A program made the translations under genes and the position numbers. The notes beneath the pieces are model-generated. The model was not told the DNA's origin. It saw only the letters and a program-made list of their open reading frames with translations, and did not search any database. Shown one piece after another: positions 57,198 through 64,000 of a stretch of DNA of 64,000 bases. The first letter of the stretch is position 1; each line of letters begins with the position of its first letter. The stretch comes from CAWBBA01 sp963741625 (lineage in GTDB: Bacteria > Desulfobacterota > Desulfomonilia > Desulfomonilales > Desulfomonilaceae): NCBI GenBank assembly GCA_963741625.1, contig CAVUIT010000013.1, forward strand, positions 1 through 64,000, given 5' to 3'.

Positions 57198-58220
57198 ATG
57201 TCAAAGATGCATGTAGTGCAAGTCACTCGTCCCGGCGGCCCCTTTGAACTTGTTGAACGCGAGATCACGGAGCCCAGCATTGGCCATGTGCGCATAAAGG
57301 TCGATGCTTGTGGCGTCTGTCACAGCGATGCGATGACCAAGGAGGGAGCGTGGCCGGGCATTCAGTACCCGCGGGTCCCCGGACATGAAATCGCCGGAAT
57401 CGTTGACGCGGTTGGCGCCGGCGTTGTTGGATGGACACAAGGCCAGCGGGTTGGAGTCGGCTGGCACGGCGGGCACTGCGGTTACTGCGATTCTTGCCGC
57501 CGCGGTGACTTTGTTACCTGTCAAACCGCCCCCCAAATCCCCGGTATCTCTTACGACGGCGGTTACGCCGAATACATGATCGCTCCCGCCGGAGCGCTGG
57601 CGTTGATCCCGGAAGGTCTTTCAGCCGTGGAGGCGGCGCCTCTCTTGTGTGCGGGGGTTACCACCTTCAACTCGCTTCGGAACAGCGGCGCACGGCCTGG
57701 CGATCTTGTCGCCGTACTTGGGCTGGGAGGTCTCGGCCACCTGGGAATTCAGTTTGCTTCGAAGATGGGCTTCAAGACCGTTGCCATAGCGCGAGGGAAT
57801 GACAAGGAACCGCTTGCCCGAAAGCTCGGTGCCATCCACTACATTGATAGCCAGGCGCAAGATCCCGCCGGGGAACTGTTGAAATTGGGTGGAGCCAGGG
57901 TGATTCTGGCGACCGCGACGGATGGCAAAGCAATGAGCGCGGTCCTGGGAGGTCTCGGCGTTAACGGAAAGTTAATGATCGTGGGTGCTGCTGCCGAGCC
58001 CCTGCAAGTGCCGGCGATTCCACTAATACTCGGAAGACGGTCGATCACGGGCTGGCCCTCCGGCAACTCGATCGATTCCCAGGACACGCTCTCTTTCAGC
58101 GTGCTCACCGGTGTGCGGGCCATGACCCAGGTCTTTCCGCTGGAGCGCGCAGCAGAAGCCTTCGACTTGATGATGAGCGGCAAGGCGCGGTTTCGCGCCG
58201 TTCTCACGACTGCGCACTAG
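57198..58220 (+). CDS. Zinc-dependent alcohol dehydrogenase (MDR superfamily)
   Basis: 340 residues, intact. Catalytic zinc ligands Cys38, His63 and Cys-type third ligand near 155 (LLCAGVTTF), with GHE at 62-64. The structural zinc is bound by Cys94, 97, 100 and 108 (CGYCDSC and VTC). The cofactor loop GLGGLGHLG (about 173-181) is Rossmann-type. YNS-style TAAHTT loops match the AdhA/YahK-like aldehyde reductase branch. It reduces or oxidises alcohols/aldehydes, possibly detoxifying them. An AAAGGAG site precedes the ATG. Confidence 0.92.
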   Translation: MSKMHVVQVTRPGGPFELVEREITEPSIGHVRIKVDACGVCHSDAMTKEGAWPGIQYPRVPGHEIAGIVDAVGAGVVGWTQGQRVGVGWHGGHCGYCDSCRRGDFVTCQTAPQIPGISYDGGYAEYMIAPAGALALIPEGLSAVEAAPLLCAGVTTFNSLRNSGARPGDLVAVLGLGGLGHLGIQFASKMGFKTVAIARGNDKEPLARKLGAIHYIDSQAQDPAGELLKLGGARVILATATDGKAMSAVLGGLGVNGKLMIVGAAAEPLQVPAIPLILGRRSITGWPSGNSIDSQDTLSFSVLTGVRAMTQVFPLERAAEAFDLMMSGKARFRAVLTTAH

Positions 58221-58265
58221 AGCAGGTGCAGCAAGAAAGGGCAGCAGCCACTGAAGCTGATTATT

Positions 58266-58421
58266 ATGAAAATAGTCACGTTCTATGAAGCCGCAGAAGA
58301 TGGCCCGCCCAAAGCCCGCGTTCATTTCGAAGTACACCGGGCCCGGCTTGACGAGTTCCACGCTCGGGGCGTACTTCTCATGGCGGGACTGTTCGCAGAC
58401 CCAGCGGAACGCGCCATGGGC
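58266..58421 (+). pseudogene. YCII-related protein, 5' remnant
   Basis: About 52 residues (MKIVTFYEAAEDGPPKARVH, then HRARLDEFHARGVLLMAGLF and AERAMG) match the N-terminal half of YCII-like domains, whose His and Asp motifs lie in this segment. At about 58420 the reading changes abruptly to an unrelated protein end, so the 3' half is missing. A truncated copy, not functional. Confidence 0.6.
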
Positions 58422-58480
58422 CCTGCACGACCCACAAAGACCAGGTCAACACTGAGCTGCTCGCATTCATTGAGACGTAG
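58415..58480 (+). pseudogene. Alpha/beta hydrolase C-terminal remnant
   Basis: In the frame next to the YCII piece, HGPCTTHKDQVNTELLAFIE followed by stop is the characteristic end of haloperoxidase/arylesterase-type hydrolases (catalytic His then HKDxVNxxLLAF). Only about 22 codons remain, fused directly to the YCII fragment, showing a deletion that joined two genes. Confidence 0.5.
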
Positions 58481-58512
58481 GGCCGAACAAGAAAAATCGA
58501 AAAGAGAACAAC

Positions 58513-58653
58513 ATGACTGGTCTTTTGGACCTCGCCCTAGAAGCGCACAGCGGCCTCTAACGCTGGAGCGAAGTCCAATGCCTCGATGTGCGGGTCTCGC
58601 TGACGGGCGGTCTGTAGCGGCTGAAGGGCTACAGGCGAAAGTCCGAGCGATGA
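58513..58653 (+). pseudogene. N-terminal remnant of an unknown protein (copy 1)
   Basis: MTGLLDLALEAHSGL, stop (58558-58560), RWSEVQCLDVRVSLTGGL, stop (58615-58617), RLKGY. The phrase MxxLLDLALxAHGG opens a family of proteins I know only as hypothetical. Two in-frame stops and loss of the rest show decay. A similar opening recurs at 60981. Confidence 0.55.
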
Positions 58654-58688
58654 TTTGCTAGGAGCAAGCGCACCGGAAAGGGACCTCT

Positions 58689-60362
58689 ATGAATGATACA
58701 CCCAGTGGACTTCCGCTGACCAGCTCTCGTGCTGATCAGATATTTCCGACATTAACGCCGGCACAGATTCGTCGCATTGCAGCGCACGGGCACACGCGTG
58801 CGACACAGCGTGGCGAGGTGCTCGTCGAACAGGGCGACAGCGCCGTACCGTTCTTTGTGGTGGTCTCCGGCGAGCTCGAGATTGTGCGCCCCTCGGGTGC
58901 CGCTGAGACTCTGGTTACCGTCCAAGGCCAGGGTCAGTTCACGGGCGAAGTCAATATGCTCTCGGGTCGCCGGGCTCTCTTTCGAATACGTGTCACCAAG
59001 CCGGGTGAGGTGATCGAACTTGATCACCAACACATGATGGCTTTGGTGCAGACCGATGCCGAACTCGGCGAAGTCCTGATGCGTGCTTTCATTCTCCGCA
59101 GGGTTGAGTTGGTGGCGGCCGGCGTGGGAGATGTTGTGCTCATCGGGTCAAGGCATTCCGCCGGAACGCTTCGGATCAAAGAGTTCCTGATGCGCAACGG
59201 CCATCCCTACTCCTACATAGACCTCGAACGCGACCCGGACGTACAGAACCTGCTGGATGGTTTCCATATTGCCGCGAGCGAGATACCCGTGGTGATCTGC
59301 CGCGGCCAGCTTGTGCTGCGGAACCCGAGCAACCAGCAAGTTGCCGACTTGCTCGGTTTTAACGAGCCCGTAGACCAAACAGGGCTGCGCGATCTTATCA
59401 TCGTCGGCGCCGGCCCTTCCGGGCTGGCGGCAGCCGTTTATGGCGCGTCAGAGGGGCTTGAAGTTTTGGTGCTGGAATCGAACTCGCCGGGCGGCCAGAC
59501 AGGTTCAAGCTCAAAAATTGAAAATTACTTAGGATTTCCCGCCGGTATCTCGGGCCAGGAACTCGCAGCCCGAGCATACAACCAGGCGCAGAAGTTCGGC
59601 GCGCAGATACTCATTGCCAAGGCCACCCGACTCACCTGCGACCGCAAACCGTACATCGTCGAAGTGGAGAACGGTGCTCGAATTCCGGCGCGCACGGTCG
59701 TGATTGCCACGGGAGCGGAGTATCGAAGGCCGCCATTAGAGAATTTGTCGCGCTTCGAGAGCGCGGGAGTGTACTACGGTGCGACCTTCGTTGAAGCGCA
59801 GTTGTGTGGCGGAGAAGAAGCGATTGTGGTCGGTGGCGGGAACTCCGCAGGCCAAGCGGCCGTCTTTTTAGCGCAAACGGCCAAGCGGGTGCATATCCTC
59901 GTCAGGTCCGCGGGACTGGCCGATACGATGTCGCGTTATCTCATTCGGCGCATCGAAGAGACTCCTACGATCGTATTGCGTCCTCACACCGAGATCTCTG
60001 AGCTCGAAGGAGGCGATCACCTCGAATCTGTCCGGTGGCGAAACAATCAAACGGGACAAACCGAGGAGCACAACATCAGCCACGTATTCGTCATGATCGG
60101 GGCCGCTCCCAACACGCGTTGGCTTGAGGGCTGCGTAGCGCTCGACGCCAAAGGGTTCATCAAAACGGGAGCAGATCTGTCGCCAGAAGATCTGAGCGCG
60201 GCACGCTGGCCCCTTGCCCGTCCGCCGTACTTGCTCGAGACCAGTGTGCCGGGGGTTTTCGCAGTGGGCGACGTGCGTGGCGGCAGCATCAAGCGTGTTG
60301 CGTCCGCAGTGGGCGAAGGATCAATCGCGATCCCATTCGTTCATCAAGTACTCCAGGAATAG
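58689..60362 (+). CDS. Cyclic-nucleotide-binding / thioredoxin reductase-like FAD fusion
   Basis: 557 residues, intact. An N-terminal cNMP-binding beta-roll (about 20-135, with ARRQ..GEVLVEQGD-style and PFFVVVSGELEIVR segments) is followed by a thioredoxin-fold middle domain (about 148-225, GSRHSAGTLRIKEFL). A pyridine nucleotide-disulphide oxidoreductase domain comes last: VGAGPSGLAAAVYG (about 239), SPGGQTGSSSKIENYLG, VVGGGNSAGQAAVFLA and FVMIGAAPNTRWL. Neither the middle domain nor the reductase domain has a redox CxxC: the reductase position reads YYGATFVEAQLCGG where thioredoxin reductases have CATC. It is therefore probably an NAD(P)H oxidoreductase of another kind. Fusions of this layout are known in many genomes. 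Confidence 0.9.
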   Translation: MNDTPSGLPLTSSRADQIFPTLTPAQIRRIAAHGHTRATQRGEVLVEQGDSAVPFFVVVSGELEIVRPSGAAETLVTVQGQGQFTGEVNMLSGRRALFRIRVTKPGEVIELDHQHMMALVQTDAELGEVLMRAFILRRVELVAAGVGDVVLIGSRHSAGTLRIKEFLMRNGHPYSYIDLERDPDVQNLLDGFHIAASEIPVVICRGQLVLRNPSNQQVADLLGFNEPVDQTGLRDLIIVGAGPSGLAAAVYGASEGLEVLVLESNSPGGQTGSSSKIENYLGFPAGISGQELAARAYNQAQKFGAQILIAKATRLTCDRKPYIVEVENGARIPARTVVIATGAEYRRPPLENLSRFESAGVYYGATFVEAQLCGGEEAIVVGGGNSAGQAAVFLAQTAKRVHILVRSAGLADTMSRYLIRRIEETPTIVLRPHTEISELEGGDHLESVRWRNNQTGQTEEHNISHVFVMIGAAPNTRWLEGCVALDAKGFIKTGADLSPEDLSAARWPLARPPYLLETSVPGVFAVGDVRGGSIKRVASAVGEGSIAIPFVHQVLQE

Positions 60363-60400
60363 GAAACAGATCGAACCGCAGCAAGATCGGATGAATGACT

Positions 60401-60859
60401 ATGAACCATGAAAAGGGTCTCTTTTTGGACGACCTGTACGTAGGCCAGCGATTCACGTCAGGCACGTTCCGGATCGATGAAGAGCGGATCAAATCATTCG
60501 CGGCAGAATTCGACCCGCAGCCGTTCCATCTCGATGAGGCGGCCGCTCGGGACACTGTGTTTGGCGGGTTAGCCGCGAGCGGCTGGCACATTGCTGCAGT
60601 GGCCATGCGGCTTCTCGTCACCGGAGGGTTGCCGCTGGCAAATGGGATCATCGGACTTGGCGGCGAGTTGACGTGGCCCAAACCAACTAGGCCTGGAGAT
60701 ACTCTGCGGGTGGAAAGCGAGATCCTCGAGATTCTGTCCTCCCAGTCCAAGGCAAACCAGGCAGTCGTTAGAGTGAAGAGCACTACTCTGAATCAAGATG
60801 ACGAGCCGGTGCACGTGTTTGTGGCAAAGGTCCTCGTTTTCAAGCGTCCATCGGCATAA
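60401..60859 (+). CDS. MaoC-like hot-dog dehydratase
   Basis: 152 residues from ATG 60401, or 60395 two codons earlier. Hot-dog fold with the hydratase 2 motif: FAAEFDPQPFHLDEAAARDT has the catalytic Asp and His, followed by GGLAASGWHIAAVAMRLLV and GGELTWPKPTRPGDTLRVES. MaoC-type enzymes hydrate trans-2-enoyl-CoA or act in related aldehyde pathways. It follows the FAD fusion gene by 39 bases. Intact. Confidence 0.9.
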   Translation: MNHEKGLFLDDLYVGQRFTSGTFRIDEERIKSFAAEFDPQPFHLDEAAARDTVFGGLAASGWHIAAVAMRLLVTGGLPLANGIIGLGGELTWPKPTRPGDTLRVESEILEILSSQSKANQAVVRVKSTTLNQDDEPVHVFVAKVLVFKRPSA

Positions 60860-60980
60860 ACGCATCCTGGGCGCGTGTGAGAAGGAAGGAAATGAACTGC
60901 TCCATTGCTCACCTATATCCGAGAGTGGACCTTGCGGGAAAAGCGGCAATAGCGAACAAACGGAACTAAGGAGAGCAAAC

Positions 60981-61052
60981 ATGAATGCACTTCTCGACTT
61001 AGCGTTACAAGCGCACGGCCAAGGGCGGGAGAAGCAATTCGCCGGCTCCTGA
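60981..61052 (+). pseudogene. N-terminal remnant of an unknown protein (copy 2)
   Basis: Twenty-three codons (MNALLDLALQAHGQGREKQF, AGS, stop) behind a good AAGGAG site. The first 13 residues match the remnant at 58513, so a second copy of the same gene lost everything after its start. It ends exactly where the right direct repeat begins. Confidence 0.5.
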
Positions 61053-61053
61053 G

Positions 61054-61285
61054 AACCTTTTTTGTCGTCGGAGCATCTATGACTTAAAGGGCTAAATTGA
61101 GGAATGGGCCAAATTGGTGAAAGTCTTAGGCCTAGTGAGATTTGGAGCCATCAATTAGTTTGAAGAAAGGGAAATTGCTACTGATTTCGTTTAACACAAG
61201 AGAATCACCATGGAGACAGTTGCGGTTAGGCGGCGGAAGATCGCTGTCAAGGCTGTAGGTGGCACTATTGCCGAGGCGATCGGGT
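61054..61285. repeat. Imperfect direct repeat, right copy
   Basis: Partner of the block at 53725-53945, in the same orientation 7.3 kb away. Shared landmarks in order are CCTTTTTT, CATCTA, GAATGGGCCAAATTG, CCATCAATTA, GGAAATTGC or GGGAAATTGC, AAGAGAATCAC and GTTAGGC. The right copy is a little longer, with short insertions. It could be an island boundary or an old duplicated intergenic region. Confidence 0.6.
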
Positions 61286-61348
61286 TTCTCAGCGGAGTAG
61301 ATCGTCGAGTACGGCAACCGGTTCAAAAAGTGTTAAGAGGAGCGGAAC

Positions 61349-62586
61349 ATGCTGCGCCCGGGAATATTCGGAATCCGTTCCGGATTCGTCACGATCATGC
61401 GTAGTGCGCTGTGCGTTCTTATCTGTGCCGCGCTCCTCTGTCTTTCCGCGTGCCGCAAGGAACAACCGGCGACGACGCCCGCGCGCCGGAAGTCGAGATC
61501 GTGGAGGTCGTCCAGAAGGACGTCCCGATCGTGCACGAGTGGGTTGGCACTGCCGACGGTCTGGTGAATGCCACCATTCGGGCGCAGGTCACGGGCTACC
61601 TGATCAGACAGAACTACAACGAAGGGGAACTGGTCCAAAAGGGTCAGGTGCTCTTCGAAATCGATCCCCGTCCCTTCCAGGCCGCCCTGGACCAAGCGGA
61701 GGCCACCCTTGCCCAGATGGAGGCGCTCTATGAGGACGCCCATGCCAACCTCGACCGTGACAAACCCCTCTTCGACCAGGGGTGCTGGCCAAGAAGAACC
61801 TGGATGCAACCGTCGCGCCGACAGATCCGCCGAGGCGCAAGTGCTTGCGGCCAAGGCCGCGGTGGAGAAGGCCCGGCTCGACCTCGGCTTCACGAAAATC
61901 ACTTCCCTTATCGATGGTGTGGCCGGCATTGCCAAGGCGCAGGTAGGTGACCTTGTTGGTCCTGCGGTTCAGGGTGGAGAACTGACTACCGTTTCGACGA
62001 TCAACCCGATTAAGGTGAAATACGCTGTCACTGAGAAGGCTTACATCGACTTCATGAGACGATTCTCGTCCGAAGCTTCTGGTCTTGAACAAGCGAGAAA
62101 GCTGCAGATGGAACTGATATTGGATGACGGATCGCTCTATCCTCACAAAGGAAGAGTCTACGCTGATTAACCGGCAGGTAGACGTGAGGACAGGAACGCT
62201 GCGAGATTGAAGCGCTCTTTCCGAATCCGGCCAACTTCCTCCGTCCCGGTCAGTTCGCCAGAGTCCGCGTTTTGATCGACACCAAGAAGGGGGCGCTGCT
62301 AATACCCCAGCGGGCCGTGACGGAACTCCAGGGAGGCTACCAAGTGGCCGTGGTGGGCACTGGAAACAAGGTGGAGATCCGGAGTGTAAAGCCAGGAGAG
62401 CGTTATGGTTCACTATGGGAAATCGAAGAAGGCCTCAAACCTGGCGAACGAGTCGTAGCCGAAGGGGTCCAGAAGGTAAAGCAAGGGATGCTCGTGAATC
62501 CGAAGCCCTTTGCCCAGGCCTCTTCCTCGGTTGTTCCTGAAGCCTCTGCGAAGCAGGAACAGCTGCCCGCGACATCGGGGAGATAA
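61349..62586 (+). CDS. RND efflux periplasmic adaptor (membrane fusion protein), several frameshifts
   Basis: About 410 residues reconstructed. A lipoprotein signal (RSALCVLICAALLCLSAC) is followed by TADGLVNATIRAQVTGYLIR and LVQKGQVLFEIDPRPFQAAL (lipoyl/hairpin domain), a helical hairpin with EAQVLAAKAAVEKARLDL, TKITSLIDGVAGIAKAQVGD (beta barrel), RPGQFARVRVLI and GLKPGERVVAEGVQKVKQGM. Frame changes near 61484, 61785, 61840, 62170 and 62212 are each single-base. It couples the inner-membrane pump to an outer-membrane channel. Start 61349 has an AGGAG site. The pump gene starts 5 bases after its stop. Confidence 0.8.
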
Positions 62587-62591
62587 ACGTC

Positions 62592-64000
62592 ATGTACCGA
62601 TTCTTCATCAGACGCCCTATCGTAGCGATGGTAATCGCTATCATAACGGTAATCGTAGGTCTGGTCGTAATGGCAGGGCTGCCGGTAGCGCAGTATCCCA
62701 ACATTGTCCCACCCGAGATCCTCGTACAGGCGACTTACGTGGGAGCCGACGCGTTGACGATCGAGCAGTCTGTGGCCACCCCCTCGAGCAGCAGATGAGC
62801 GGCGTAGACAACATGAACTACATGTATTCGCTGAACACCAACAACGGCTTGATGCGATGACTGTTAATTTCGACGTGAACACCGACCCCAACACCGACCA
62901 GATACTAGCCCAACTCAGAGAATCCCAGGCAGAAAGGCAGTTTCCGGTCGATGTGCGAAACTTCGGGGTGACGGTCCAAAAGTCGCTTACCACCCCTCTC
63001 ATGCTCTTGGCTCTCTATTCGCCCAAAGGAACCCGTGATGCAACTTTCCTTGCGAATTACGCCTACATCAACATCGTCGACCAATTGACTCGTGTGAGGG
63101 GGATCGCCAGCGTGACGGTCTTCGGCGCAGGGCAGTACGCCATGCGTTGCTGGGTGCGTCCGGATCAGTTGGCCAAGCTCAATATTACAGTCCCCGAGAT
63201 CGTTGATGCCCTGCAGAAACAGAACACGGTGAACCCTGCCGGACAGGTTGGGGAGCGAACCGAGTCCCCCGGCCAGGAGTTCACCTATGCTATCCGGGCC
63301 CAGGGGCGACTTGTAACAGCTGAAGAGTTCGGCGGGATTGTGCTGCGCGCAATCCTGACGGCTCCCTCGTGCGACTGAGGGACGTTGCCCGCCTCGAACT
63401 GGGCGCCCAAGACTACAACATTCAGGGACGTTTCAACGGCAAGCCTTCGGCAATCTTAGCGCTTTATCAACTTCCGGGCACGAACGCTCTGGAAGCAGCG
63501 ACCGGTGCCAAGAGGATGATGGCCAAACTCAAGGACTCCTTTCCGGCCGACCTCGATTATGGAATCGCATTCGACACGACGCTCTCCATCACCGAAGGGA
63601 TAAAGGAGATTGTCCTGACCTTATTCATTGCGATGTTCCTCGTTATCATCGTGGTGTTCATCTTCCTCCAAGGGTGGCGGGCCACACTCATCCCCATTAT
63701 CGCTGTGCCGGTGTCGCTCATCGGCACCTTCGCTTTTTTCCCCGTCCTCGGCTTCTCGATAAATCCGATCGCCCTCATGGGAATGGTAGTTGCAATAGGG
63801 CTCGTAGTTGACGACGCCATTGTCGTCGTCGAAGCAGTGCAACGCCACATTGAGGAGGGAATGCCGCCGAAGGAATCGGCCCTCAAGGCGATGGAGGAGG
63901 TTGCCGCCCCCGTTGTGGCAATCGCCCTCGTCTTGGCAGCCGTGTTTCTCCCAACGGTATTCATCCCCGGCATCACCGGCCGGCTCTACACACAATTTGC
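62592..64000 (+). CDS. RND multidrug efflux pump, HAE1/AcrB family, partial, several frameshifts
   Basis: The gene starts MYRFFIRRPIVAMVIAIITV and shows the AcrB N-terminal helix and PN1/PC1 porter domains (VAQYPNIVPPEILVQATYVG, then LNTNNGL, TVNFDVNTDPNTDQILAQLR). After frame changes near 62780, 62858 and 63350 it continues SVTVFGAGQYAMRCWVRPDQ, RDVARLELGAQDYN, FDTTLSITEGIKEIVLTLF and the transmembrane helix GLVVDDAIVVVEAVQRHIEE, whose paired Asp residues carry protons. It runs off the end, about 45% of the expected 1040 residues being present. It forms a tripartite efflux system with the preceding adaptor. Confidence 0.85.

Noticed and set aside
1..64000. CRISPR arrays or prophage
   Set aside because: No regularly spaced direct repeats with unique spacers, and no integrase, capsid, terminase or transposase gene was seen.

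Overview
The window looks like chromosome of an anaerobic, metabolically versatile Gram-negative bacterium, most likely a Desulfobacterota (deltaproteobacterial) relative. This is inferred from the mix of PAS-rich hybrid kinases, TRAP transporters, a molybdenum hydroxylase, CoA ligases, an acyl-CoA dehydrogenase, CCG-domain iron-sulfur proteins and RND efflux genes. No rRNA or ribosomal gene is present to fix the taxonomy.

Layout. 1-3.2 kb: a phosphorelay operon (REC-PAS-PAS-PAS-kinase plus tandem receiver domains). 3.4-5.35 kb: an orphan TRAP-type receptor and a small exported protein. 5.6-9.8 kb: a CreB/CreC-like two-component pair divergent from a CreD-like membrane protein, with four 11-bp-phased TNCAC boxes in the gap, followed by a membrane-anchored NagZ-like GH3 gene. 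11.4-19.1 kb: small membrane proteins, an RRM RNA-binding protein, an outer-membrane barrel, Tex, and a decayed threonine dehydratase-like gene. 19.5-40.3 kb: a large minus-strand catabolic region with a MarR gene at its 3' end. It encodes a TRAP transporter, two acyl-CoA ligases, an acyl-CoA dehydrogenase, a ketopantoate-reductase-like enzyme, a three-subunit molybdenum hydroxylase, two FAD oxidases, an HdrD/GlcF-like iron-sulfur protein, an amidohydrolase and a ferredoxin-like protein. A 26-bp palindrome lies in front of the first FAD oxidase gene. 40.6-53.5 kb: a Cache sensor kinase, a pentapeptide-repeat protein, small enzymes, an ArsR/SRPBCC pair, an APC permease with an exported methyltransferase-like protein, a HEPN protein, a tRNA-like sequence, an exported TrmO-like protein and a NUDIX hydrolase. 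53.7-61.3 kb: a visibly GC-richer redox cassette (SDR, peroxiredoxin, DsbA-like, isochorismatase-like, DUF1499, alcohol dehydrogenase, CNB-thioredoxin-reductase fusion, MaoC) bracketed by two imperfect direct repeats and containing several gene remnants. 61.3-64 kb: an RND efflux adaptor and pump running off the end.

How it works together. The catabolic region reads as uptake of an organic acid, CoA activation, dehydrogenation and hydroxylation, with electrons leaving through flavoprotein/iron-sulfur modules. The substrate cannot be read from sequence. The Cre-like module with a NagZ-like enzyme suggests envelope or peptidoglycan stress sensing. The 54-61 kb cassette looks like an acquired oxidative/electrophile stress island.

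Caveat: about thirty genes or gene parts are interrupted by single-base frameshifts with full homology continuing in the next frame. They affect housekeeping and accessory genes alike and often sit in short homopolymers, so I treat most as sequence errors and give the reconstructed gene extents.
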